From Leptospira brenneri (GTDB taxonomy: Bacteria; Spirochaetota; Leptospiria; Leptospirales; Leptospiraceae), in contig NZ_NPDQ01000005.1 of the NCBI RefSeq assembly GCF_002812125.1, forward strand, positions 62,001-126,000: a stretch of DNA of 64,000 bases, given 5' to 3'. The position numbers were made by a program, and so were the translations under genes. The notes beneath the pieces are model-generated. The model saw nothing but the letters and a program-made list of their open reading frames with translations, was not told the DNA's origin and searched no databases. Positions 25,505 to 33,476 of this stretch are shown here, one piece after another (positions within the stretch are counted from its first letter, which is position 1; each line of letters opens with the position of its first letter).

Positions 25505-25532
25505 ATTATTTAAAATCAAGGGGTTATCAATT

Positions 25533-27530
25533 ATGAATACAGCTTTTTCACCCATAACCATCGGTAATTTGACTCTTCCCAATCGTTTTATTATGGGTTC
25601 CATGCACCTTGGTGTGGAAGGAGAAACCGGAACTGCAGAAAGAATGGCTGCGTTTTATGGAAAACGTTTTGAAGGGGGGGTGTCTCTCATTGTGACTGGC
25701 GGGATCAGTGTGAATGAAGAAGGAAAAGGTTCTCGGACTTTTTTCAACATCCAAAATCCAGAACATGCGAAAGAATTAAAACGGATGAATGAACTTTTGG
25801 AAGGAAAAGGAACAATGTGTGCACAACTTTTCCATGCAGGAAGGTATGCTGCTGATCGGAATTGTGTGGCTCCGTCTGCGATTCGTGCACCAATCAATCG
25901 TTATGTTCCCAAAGCACTTTCAGAAGAAGAATGTTGGAGGACCATTGAGGATTTTGGAATTGCTGCAAAGTTAGCTCATGAGTCCGGGTTTGGAGCCGTC
26001 GAAATCATGGGGAGTGAGGGTTACCTACTCAACCAATTTTTTTCAGAAGTCACAAACAAACGTGATGATTATTTTGGTGGAGATACAAAACGAAGGATGA
26101 ACTTATCCATAGAAGTTCTTCGTCTCGTTAAAAAACAATTACCGGATGGTTTTCCTGTAATCTTTCGTATGTCTGGGATTGATCTTATTCCTGGGAATCC
26201 TAGTTTTGAAGAGGTCATTCAACTAGCGAAAGTTTTACGAGATGAAAAAGTTTCTGCTTTAAATATTGGAATCGGTTGGCATGAATCTAGAATCCCAACA
26301 ATTAGCCAACTTGTTCCCAGGGGAGCATGGATTCCTATTGCGGGTCGCATCAAAGAACAAATAACAGATATTCCTATCATTGCTTCAAATCGTGTGAATG
26401 ATCCTGTTACGATGCAAAAGGTTTTTGATGAAAACAGAGCTGATATCATTTCTATGGCAAGACCATTTCTGGCAGACCCATCGATCGTTAAAAAATTCGA
26501 ATTAGGAATGTCAAATAGGATCAACACTTGTGTGGCCTGTAACCAAGCTTGCCTCGACCATGCTTTCCAAGAAAAATCTGTTTCTTGTATCGTAAATCCA
26601 GAAGCTGTAAACGAATTAGAATATAGAAAACCAAAAGTAAAAGATCCCAAAAAAGTTTTGGTCATTGGAACAGGGCCCGCAGGACTCGAAGCGGCCAGAG
26701 CCAGTGCAAGTCTTGGCCATAAAGTGACTCTCGTTGAAAAAGCAAGTGTGCTTGGTGGACAATTTCAATTGGCATCAAACATTCCTGGAAAATCAGAGTT
26801 TAAAGAAACCATTCGTTATTTCTCCAGCGAACTTCCTGCTCTTGGCGTAGACATCCGTTTGGATACAACGGCAACTTTAACATTGTTGGAAACAGAAAAT
26901 CCTGATGTTACCATTTTTGCCAGTGGTGTGAAACCACGCGAATTTACATTAAAAGGACTAGAAAATCTTCCTTCGGGAAATTATACTGAGTATCTTACCG
27001 GAAAGTTCCAGCCAGGAAAACGAGTGGCTGTGATTGGAGGAGGAGGGATTGGTGTGGATGTGGCACATCGTTTGACGGAAGATGAAGAACCAACTCTTAG
27101 TTCTTACGACAAAAAATATAATATTAGTTCATTTACGAATGCTAATGTTCAAAAAGAAAAAGCAAAAAGGGATGTGGCGGTTTTTCGTAGAAATGGAAAA
27201 CACGGAGCAGGTCTTGGACCCACAACCTTTTGGGCACTCAAACAAGAATTGGAATCAGTAGGAGTTGAATTCTATCATGGTCTTACTTATAAAGAGGTAA
27301 CTCCCGAAGGTTTGAAGGTAGAATTAAAAAATGGTGAAGAATTTTTATATCCCTGTGATTCACTTATTTTATGTGTGGGGCAGGAAAAGGAAACATCCAT
27401 ATTGGAAGAATTCCAAACCAAACATCCAAATAAAAAAACCATAGTCATTGGTGGAGCAAAAGATCCAAGGAACATTGATGCCAAACGGGCGTTCTTGGAA
27501 GGTTTAGAAGCAGCACATAGTATTAAATAG
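25533..27530 (+). CDS. NADH:flavin oxidoreductase, 2,4-dienoyl-CoA reductase-like
   Basis: A 665-residue member of the FadH/old-yellow-enzyme-with-FeS family. The FMN TIM barrel (~1-330) starts FSPITIGNLTLPNRFIMGSM. The iron-sulfur region CVACNQACLDHAFQEKSVSC follows (~332-355). Then FAD motif VLVIGTGPAGLEAARA (~373) and NAD(P) motif VAVIGGGGIGVDVAH (~497). The family reduces 2,4-dienoyl-CoA intermediates of unsaturated fatty acid oxidation. ATG 25533 is supported by AAGGGG eight bases ahead. It is followed by an acyl-CoA dehydrogenase gene 10 bases downstream. Exact substrate is inferred. Confidence 0.88.
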   Translation: MNTAFSPITIGNLTLPNRFIMGSMHLGVEGETGTAERMAAFYGKRFEGGVSLIVTGGISVNEEGKGSRTFFNIQNPEHAKELKRMNELLEGKGTMCAQLFHAGRYAADRNCVAPSAIRAPINRYVPKALSEEECWRTIEDFGIAAKLAHESGFGAVEIMGSEGYLLNQFFSEVTNKRDDYFGGDTKRRMNLSIEVLRLVKKQLPDGFPVIFRMSGIDLIPGNPSFEEVIQLAKVLRDEKVSALNIGIGWHESRIPTISQLVPRGAWIPIAGRIKEQITDIPIIASNRVNDPVTMQKVFDENRADIISMARPFLADPSIVKKFELGMSNRINTCVACNQACLDHAFQEKSVSCIVNPEAVNELEYRKPKVKDPKKVLVIGTGPAGLEAARASASLGHKVTLVEKASVLGGQFQLASNIPGKSEFKETIRYFSSELPALGVDIRLDTTATLTLLETENPDVTIFASGVKPREFTLKGLENLPSGNYTEYLTGKFQPGKRVAVIGGGGIGVDVAHRLTEDEEPTLSSYDKKYNISSFTNANVQKEKAKRDVAVFRRNGKHGAGLGPTTFWALKQELESVGVEFYHGLTYKEVTPEGLKVELKNGEEFLYPCDSLILCVGQEKETSILEEFQTKHPNKKTIVIGGAKDPRNIDAKRAFLEGLEAAHSIK

Positions 27531-27540
27531 GAGAAAATAT

Positions 27541-29289
27541 ATGATCGCAAATAATTATTTTTCGGATGATGAGGACTTACAGGTCATCTTCAACCAACTT
27601 CTCGATTGGAATTCCATCATTAAAGAAACAGAAGGTGATGAATTTTTTGACCATAAAACATTTGTTAAAACAAGTAATCCTCGTTTTGAAATGGCTCCTT
27701 CCACAAAAGAAGAAGCTTTGGAATTGTATACTTCCAGTTTGGATGCAATGGGAGATTTTTTTGGGAATGATGTTTCTCAAAAATCACAAATCATGGATCG
27801 CAATGAATTAAAGTATGCCAATGGAAAAGTAATTTTTCCCAAAGAGACAGTAGAGATTTACGAAAAATTCCGTAACACTGGTCTTATGGCATATTCGCTT
27901 TCCAGAGAAGCTGGTGGTCTTGCTTTTCCTGCGACCGTTGGTGCGTTATATGCAATGCTTATGGCGAGAGCCGATGTTGCTTTTTGTATGACAACCACCT
28001 TACTCAATTTAGCACAGATTGTTGATAGGTTTGGAACTCCTGAACAAATTGAAACCTATGCCACTAAGGCTGCCACTGGTGAATGTTTGTTTGCTATGTC
28101 TCTGACTGAGCCAGATTACGGCTCTGACCTTAATAATGTAAGAACCGTTGCGGTAAAACAGGAAGATGGAAGTTACCGTCTAACGGGAACCAAACGATTT
28201 ATATCACAAGGTTGTGGGCTTGGAGATCTTCCAGCACTCCTTTTGACACTAGCTCGCACTGGTAAAGCAGAAGGTGGAGCTCGGGGTTTATCTGTATTCA
28301 TTGTGAAAAGCGAAGATGTATTTGTTGCAGGAATTGAAAAGAAGATGGGGATTCACGCATCTCCAACTTGTGAAATTGTCTATGAAAACACTTACGGCGA
28401 AATTTTAGGAGAAGAAGGGCTCGGCCTCACTCGTTATACTGCGGGTATGACTAATTTTATGCGTCTTGTCAGTGCCTCCGGTGGCTGTGGTGGCGGAGCT
28501 GCTGCCTATTTTGAATGTGTAAAATATGCCAATGAAAGAAAACAATTTGGAAAACCCATTGGTGAAATTCCTGCTGTTGCAGAAATGATTCATAAAATCA
28601 AACGTGAAACAAACGCTATGCGACTTTTGACTTTGGAAACGGCTCGTGTGATTGATATGTACCAACATCACCAAATCCGAATGGAAAAAGCAAATAAAGA
28701 TGATAGAGAGATCAGAAAAGATGAAAAAGTGAAGTATTGGTCCACTTTAGCTTCCACTCTCACACCGATGGCAAAATATTATAGTTCCGAGGAAGGTCAT
28801 AAATGTACAAATCTCGCTGTACAGGTATTTGGTGGTGCTGGTTACACAGAAGATTATGATATTTCTCGTATGTTTAGAGATTCTCGGATCAATACGATTT
28901 ACGAAGGAACAAGCCAAATCCATGTTCGTATTGCCACGGGTGCTATTCTTGCGGGGATGGTTGGGGATGGAAATTTTAAGAAGTATTTAAATTCTTTAAA
29001 GGAAGAAATTCCTTCTCCATCAACTTTCCTTTTGGAACAAGAACGTGTTTTAGAAGAATCCATCCGAGAGATGCGGGCCATCCAAGTGGAAACGAAAAAA
29101 GAAACCGTAGCAGAAAATTTAATGATCCAAATGACTCGTTACATCTGTAGTTTGTTATATGAAAAATCAATCACAAAGATCACAGATCCAAAACTTAAAA
29201 CAATTTGGGAAAAAGATTGTCGCGCTTATGTAATCGATAGTGCGGCGATTGCTCAGTCATCTTTGTATCGAATTCAAAATTTTGGATAA
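27541..29289 (+). CDS. Acyl-CoA dehydrogenase
   Basis: A 582-residue flavoprotein of the long form of the acyl-CoA dehydrogenase family, oxidising acyl-CoA to enoyl-CoA. Signatures are GECLFAMSLTEPDYGSDLNNVRT (substrate/FAD loop), RFISQG, GAGYTEDYDISRMFRD and INTIYEGTSQIHVRI; the catalytic Glu is expected in the latter (YEGT). A helical C-terminal extension (~470-582) goes beyond the classical ~380-residue core. AGGAG lies six bases before the ATG. It forms an operon with the upstream dienoyl-CoA reductase-like gene under TetR control. Confidence 0.92.
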   Translation: MIANNYFSDDEDLQVIFNQLLDWNSIIKETEGDEFFDHKTFVKTSNPRFEMAPSTKEEALELYTSSLDAMGDFFGNDVSQKSQIMDRNELKYANGKVIFPKETVEIYEKFRNTGLMAYSLSREAGGLAFPATVGALYAMLMARADVAFCMTTTLLNLAQIVDRFGTPEQIETYATKAATGECLFAMSLTEPDYGSDLNNVRTVAVKQEDGSYRLTGTKRFISQGCGLGDLPALLLTLARTGKAEGGARGLSVFIVKSEDVFVAGIEKKMGIHASPTCEIVYENTYGEILGEEGLGLTRYTAGMTNFMRLVSASGGCGGGAAAYFECVKYANERKQFGKPIGEIPAVAEMIHKIKRETNAMRLLTLETARVIDMYQHHQIRMEKANKDDREIRKDEKVKYWSTLASTLTPMAKYYSSEEGHKCTNLAVQVFGGAGYTEDYDISRMFRDSRINTIYEGTSQIHVRIATGAILAGMVGDGNFKKYLNSLKEEIPSPSTFLLEQERVLEESIREMRAIQVETKKETVAENLMIQMTRYICSLLYEKSITKITDPKLKTIWEKDCRAYVIDSAAIAQSSLYRIQNFG

Positions 29290-29340
29290 ACGCTTAGACT
29301 GATTCAAAAACGGTCTGCTTTGACAAATCGAAAATTTATT

Positions 29341-29378
29341 AAGACCTTTATTGGAATGAAAATTTTAACGAAGGTCTT
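29341..29378 (+). terminator. Possible terminator after the acyl-CoA dehydrogenase gene
   Basis: AAGACCTT and AAGGTCTT pair across a 22-base loop. No T-run follows, so this is weak. Confidence 0.3.
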
Positions 29379-29420
29379 GACTAAATAAAATTTTGACTCA
29401 TAGTGAAGCCGAGGTTTTTT

Positions 29421-29759
29421 ATGAAAAAAATTTTAATCTTACTTGCCGGTCTTACGTTTTTCGTATCGGTTTCTGTTTTTGCACACGACCATGAAGGTCA
29501 TGGAAAAAAGGGAAGAGGTGGTGACCATTTCAAAAAGATGGACATTGATGGGGATAATAAAGTTTCTAAAGAAGAATGGCAAAAATTCCATGATGGGATT
29601 TTCACCGAACTGGATAAAGACGCTGATGGTTCTGTAACTTCAGAAGAAATCAAGGCTTTTCATAAAGAAAAACACGAAGAGAAAAAAGAAACAATGAAGG
29701 AAAAAGTCAAAGAATCCAAAAAGAAAAAGGAAGATAAAAAGACTAAACCATCCGAATAA
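29421..29759 (+). CDS. Exported EF-hand protein
   Basis: A ~112-residue protein with a signal peptide (KKILILLAGLTFFVSVSVFAHDH) and a His/Gly-rich stretch. Two canonical EF-hand loops follow, DIDGDNKVSKEEW (~43) and DKDADGSVTSEEI (~65), both with Asp/Glu at the calcium-binding positions. The C-terminal ~35 residues are almost entirely Lys/Glu. I chose the ATG at 29421, six bases after CGAGG, over the GTG at 29403. It probably binds calcium in the periplasm; its partner is unknown. Confidence 0.82.
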   Translation: MKKILILLAGLTFFVSVSVFAHDHEGHGKKGRGGDHFKKMDIDGDNKVSKEEWQKFHDGIFTELDKDADGSVTSEEIKAFHKEKHEEKKETMKEKVKESKKKKEDKKTKPSE

Positions 29760-29767
29760 CATCTGTT

Positions 29768-29886
29768 TGGAATGGGGCGCCTCGGATTCGGTTCTGAACC
29801 AACATTCGTTTGGAATACCGACCGGGTTCTCCGCTCCAATCTTTGCACATCCGTGCAAAGGATTTCCACTGCGATCCCTGGCGCTG
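29768..29886 (-). repeat. GC-rich hairpin element with internal repeat
   Basis: This block is clearly richer in GC than its surroundings. CTTTGCAC-ATCC-GTGCAAAG (29841-29860) is a perfect 8-bp hairpin. Read on the minus strand, it is flanked by two similar blocks, GATCGCAGTGGAAATCC and GATTGGAGCGGAGAACC (12 of 17 identical), in direct orientation. GGTTC/GAACC is a further small stem. It sits between an EF-hand gene and hemolysin III. It looks like a member of a dispersed intergenic repeat or structured RNA family rather than unique sequence; only one copy is in this window. Confidence 0.45.
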
Positions 29887-30005
29887 TATCTGATTTCTTG
29901 ATAGAACTTGAATTAGAGAATTTCTAAACTTGAAATTTGTATTCAATTGTACTTGATTGGTTTTGTTTCTTTCGATTGACGAAAAGAATGATTTTATCTT
30001 TCTTT

Positions 30006-30848
30006 ATGGATAATAATCTCATGAAAGCGAAAAAATCGAATTCCCAATCACAAAAAAAATCCGCTCTAAGTAAAAAACAATCAAAGAAAAAAATAACTGT
30101 AGCGAAGGAAAAGAAATCCTCTCCTGTTCTTTCCAGGAACCTTACGTTTCCCTTAGAATCAAAAACAAACCATTCCGTTGCAGAATTAATTGATACCATT
30201 CATGAATATTCAATTGGCCATGAGGTTGCCAACGCAGTCACCCATGGGATTGGAGGAGGATTAAGCATCGCAGGACTTTCTCTTTTACTCACAATGTCGG
30301 TGCTTTACGGGAATGTTTGGCATATTGTGAGTTCCGCCATTTATGGGGCGACTCTTATCATTCTTTATCTTGCTTCCACCCTTTATCATGGGATTTATCA
30401 TACCGCTACAAAACGTATTTTTAAGGTAATTGACCATGCTTCTATTTATTTATTAATTGCTGGGACATATACTCCATTTACTCTTGTTAGTTTACGGGAA
30501 CATTCGGAGTGGGGATGGACTTTGTTTCTTGTGATTTGGGTCCTTGCTTTTATTGGAGTTCTGCTATTATTACTATTTCCAGGAAAATATAGTGGGGCAC
30601 GTGTAGTAGTTTATATCCTTATGGGTTGGCTTGCTATTTTTGTTGTGAAGGATATTCGAACCGCAATTGGGATGAGTGGAATTTCTTGGCTTGTCGCAGG
30701 TGGGCTTAGTTACACCGTTGGTGTTATTTTTTATCTTTGGGATAGTTTGCCATTCAACCATGCTATCTGGCATTTATTTGTTTTATCTGGTAGCCTTTGT
30801 CATTTTTTTGCCATTCTGTTTTACGTTCTTCCTCCTATCCCGAAATAA
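30006..30848 (+). CDS. Hemolysin III (PAQR/HlyIII)-family membrane protein
   Basis: A ~280-residue protein with a Lys/Ser-rich cytoplasmic N-terminal extension (~70 residues) and then the seven-helix HlyIII domain. Marks are EVANAVTHGIGGGLSIAG, the ASTLYHGIYHTATKRIFKVIDHASIYLLIAGTYTP motif and the C-terminal HAIWHLFVLSGSLCHFFAIL; the Ser/Asp/His set is that of the zinc-binding PAQR hydrolase fold. Function in bacteria is not settled despite the name. Start is uncertain: 30006 or 30021, neither with a ribosome-binding site. Confidence 0.82.
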   Translation: MDNNLMKAKKSNSQSQKKSALSKKQSKKKITVAKEKKSSPVLSRNLTFPLESKTNHSVAELIDTIHEYSIGHEVANAVTHGIGGGLSIAGLSLLLTMSVLYGNVWHIVSSAIYGATLIILYLASTLYHGIYHTATKRIFKVIDHASIYLLIAGTYTPFTLVSLREHSEWGWTLFLVIWVLAFIGVLLLLLFPGKYSGARVVVYILMGWLAIFVVKDIRTAIGMSGISWLVAGGLSYTVGVIFYLWDSLPFNHAIWHLFVLSGSLCHFFAILFYVLPPIPK

Positions 30849-30881
30849 AGAAATTGTTTTTTTATTTTCACCTAAATAGGG

Positions 30882-31841
30882 TTATTTGAAAATATCGATC
30901 ACAACATTTCCTTTTTTATGACCTGCTTCTACATACCTGTGAGCTTCTGGCATGGCTTCGAGAGGATAGGATCTATCGATCACTACCTTGAATTTTTTCT
31001 TTTTGGATAAGTCTGATAAAAATTCTAAGTTTTCCAATGTTTCTGTGATGGGTCCAAATTTAATCTGAATGCCTTTTGTGAAGGAAATCCAAAGAGCATG
31101 AAACATTTGGCCAAACAAAGCTCCCACAAGAACCAAAACCCCATCTTTTGAAAGAAGTCTTAAATTGGAATTTAAGGTAGATTTACCCACACATTCAAAT
31201 ACAATGTCATAAGTTTTTTGATGAGACTCGGAATGGAATTCTTCATAGTCCATGACAAAATCAGCACCCAGTGATTGAACAAGTTTAAAATTACTTTTAC
31301 TGCAAACAGCCGTTACATTCACTCCAAAATTTTTAGCCAATTGGATGGTTGCTGTTCCCACGGAACTAGAAGCTCCATAAATGATGATTGATTGTCCTTT
31401 TTTTATCTTACATTTATGAAGGAAGTCAATAGCGGTCAAACTACCAAATGGTAAAGTGGCTCCTTCGGAAAAGGAAATTTCTTTAGGAAGAATTGTCATT
31501 ACGGCTGATTCTGGTAGACAAATGAATTCGGCATAGGCTCCCATTTTGATTCCAGTGGAACCAAAAACTCGGTCACCCACTTTGAATTTTGTGACCCCTT
31601 CTCCTACTGTTTCGACCACACCAGAAAACGACCCACCTAATATGGGATACTTGAGTTTGGTCAGTCCAAAAAACAAACGAGCCACTTGAGGATCTGGTTT
31701 GCGGATTCGCCAATCTGCAGAATTGACAGAGGTATTATAAATTTTGATTTTAACTTCATTCTTTTTTGGGTTAGGGGTCGCCCAATCTTCTAGTTGGAGT
31801 ACTTCAGGGGCTCCGTATTTTCTGCAAGTGATGACTTTCAA
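30882..31841 (-). CDS. Zinc-independent NAD(P)-dependent alcohol dehydrogenase / quinone oxidoreductase
   Basis: A 319-residue MDR protein with VNSADWRIRKP and LGGSFSGVVETVGEG in the N-terminal domain and SIIIYGASSSVGTATIQLAKNFGV as the nucleotide-binding motif. The zinc cysteines are missing. The start is TTG at 31841 with AAGGGAG eight bases ahead. It is divergent from a TetR gene across a perfect palindrome, so it is probably that regulator's target. It is a paralogue of the protein at 16547. Confidence 0.88.
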   Translation of the reverse strand: MKVITCRKYGAPEVLQLEDWATPNPKKNEVKIKIYNTSVNSADWRIRKPDPQVARLFFGLTKLKYPILGGSFSGVVETVGEGVTKFKVGDRVFGSTGIKMGAYAEFICLPESAVMTILPKEISFSEGATLPFGSLTAIDFLHKCKIKKGQSIIIYGASSSVGTATIQLAKNFGVNVTAVCSKSNFKLVQSLGADFVMDYEEFHSESHQKTYDIVFECVGKSTLNSNLRLLSKDGVLVLVGALFGQMFHALWISFTKGIQIKFGPITETLENLEFLSDLSKKKKFKVVIDRSYPLEAMPEAHRYVEAGHKKGNVVIDIFK

Positions 31842-31866
31842 AGATTTAACTCCCTTGCCACCAATA

Positions 31867-31885
31867 AAACTTACAGCGTAAGTTT
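31867..31885 (+). promoter_or_regulatory. TetR operator
   Basis: AAACTTAC-AGC-GTAAGTTT, perfect 8-base arms, in the 130-base divergent region between the oxidoreductase and TetR genes. Confidence 0.7.
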
Positions 31886-31971
31886 GTCAAGGAAATTTAT
31901 TTCTTCCTGAACTTGTGGAAAACATTGGAAATTGAAACAAATCTATGATAAACAATGAGTAAGGAGGGGAA

Positions 31972-32655
31972 GTGACTCTAAAAAAGAAACAGAAAAATAG
32001 TTTAGCGAAGACTTCAAAAAAGGGCAAAAAACGAAAAATCCTCTCGAAAGACCTTGTTTTGGAAGCCGCAATCGGACTTGCTGATGAGTTTGGAATCGAC
32101 GAATTGTCTATGAGAAACTTGGCATTGAGTTTAGGTGTGGAAGCCATGTCCCTATACAATCATGTAAAAAATAAGGACGAACTTTTAGATTCGATGGTTG
32201 ATTCTGTGATTTCAAAGATCGTATTGCCAAAGATAGGTGGCGATTGGAAAACTGAAATGATTAAAAGGGCAAATTCTGCTCGTAAAGTATTTATTTTACA
32301 TCCTTGGGTTACATTGCTTGTTGTTTCTCGAATGAATGTTGGGGAAGCTATGTTAACTTATTTTGATACAACACTTGGTTGTCTTCATACAGCGGGGTTT
32401 AGTTTGCAAGAAGCCGATCATATCATCAATGCAATTGACAGTCATATTTATGGATATGTATTACAAGAATTAAATTTTCCTATCGAATCAGATGACTATG
32501 CCAAAAAAGCAGCCGGTTTTCTTCCTCAATTAGAATTAAGTTCCTTCTTACATCTAACCAATTTAACCAAAGAAGTTGTCGCAAGAAAGTATAACGGATT
32601 ACATAATTTTGAATTTGGTTTGAATTTGATCTTGGGTGGATTAAGTAATAAATAA
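31972..32655 (+). CDS. TetR-family regulator (TetR_C_1 type)
   Basis: A 227-residue regulator with a Lys-rich N-terminal tail. The HTH is LVLEAAIGLADEFGIDELSMRNLALSLGVEAMSLYNHVKNKDELLDSM (~28-76), and the C-terminal domain resembles the tetracycline-repressor class (HPWVTLLVVSRM, AIDSHIYGYVLQE). GTG start at 31972 with AAGGAGGGG directly ahead. It probably represses the divergent oxidoreductase and itself through the 31867 palindrome. Confidence 0.88.
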   Translation: MTLKKKQKNSLAKTSKKGKKRKILSKDLVLEAAIGLADEFGIDELSMRNLALSLGVEAMSLYNHVKNKDELLDSMVDSVISKIVLPKIGGDWKTEMIKRANSARKVFILHPWVTLLVVSRMNVGEAMLTYFDTTLGCLHTAGFSLQEADHIINAIDSHIYGYVLQELNFPIESDDYAKKAAGFLPQLELSSFLHLTNLTKEVVARKYNGLHNFEFGLNLILGGLSNK

Positions 32656-32722
32656 AAAAGTAAACTAAGTTTTCAGTATACCGAATCAATTTTTTTATCT
32701 TAATCCAAATAGGACTATATTT

Positions 32723-33403
32723 CTATTTAGAAACGGGAATGAGAAACCATTCTGTTCCTTCCAAATCTAGTTTAGACTCTTTTTCAATTTCATCTTTTAT
32801 TTCTGGAGTTTGTACAATCTCTTTAAATCCCGAATACCCTGAACTGTCTGGAGCACCACCACCTAATAAAGCTGAAGCGACTGCACCTGCAATCTTAATT
32901 CCAAGGCTAGTTTTAAAACTACCAATGATAGACTCACCAACCGTATCCATATCTTGATCTTGGTCTAGCGGAGAACCATTGAAATCAATTCTATATTTTC
33001 CTAAAACAAGGATTTGGTTAGGTTTTACCGTAAATTTGGATTTTTCTAAGTTACTTCTATCAAACACATGATAAAAATTGGCTTCCGGTTGGTTTTGGTT
33101 TCCTTTTTGGTAGATATGGGCACCAACAAATGCGTATTCACCTGGTTCAATGTTTAGATAGTACAATCGGGATCGCGAACGAAAGTTAGTTTCGAGTAAT
33201 TTTAATTCGCTGATTTTCTCTTTAGATTTATCAAACTTAACTAACCATACTTTCTCGGCTCCGTAGTCACCAAATAGAATTTGGGGAACACCTAGTTCGA
33301 AAACGATAGCAGAAGATTTATTCGGATAATTTGGTAAAATATCCGGTTTCGAACGACAATTGAATAAAACAATTACAATGGAAAGTGTAACTAAGGCTCT
33401 CAT
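32723..33403 (-). CDS. Predicted lipoprotein of unknown function
   Basis: A 226-residue protein with a short signal peptide ending in VLFNC (Cys ~16). No family is recognised. It has a beta-rich middle (KVWLVKFDKSKE, RLYYLNIEPGEYAFVGAHIY) and a small Gly/Ala-rich hydrophobic segment (~170-185) near the end. A long inverted repeat lies just before its start codon. It follows a porin-like gene on the same strand. Confidence 0.6.
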   Translation of the reverse strand: MRALVTLSIVIVLFNCRSKPDILPNYPNKSSAIVFELGVPQILFGDYGAEKVWLVKFDKSKEKISELKLLETNFRSRSRLYYLNIEPGEYAFVGAHIYQKGNQNQPEANFYHVFDRSNLEKSKFTVKPNQILVLGKYRIDFNGSPLDQDQDMDTVGESIIGSFKTSLGIKIAGAVASALLGGGAPDSSGYSGFKEIVQTPEIKDEIEKESKLDLEGTEWFLIPVSK

Positions 33404-33410
33404 TTGGTTC

Positions 33411-33448
33411 CTATAGACTGATAGTTTCGGTAAACTAACAGTCTGTAG
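33411..33448 (-). promoter_or_regulatory. Long hairpin just upstream of the lipoprotein start
   Basis: Two 17-base arms (33411-33427 and 33432-33448) pair with two mismatches around CGGT. On the minus strand the hairpin ends seven bases before the start codon at 33403. It may terminate the porin transcript, occlude the ribosome-binding site, or bind a regulator. Confidence 0.45.
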
Positions 33449-33476
33449 GGGAATTCGTCAATGAAAATCTTTGAAT

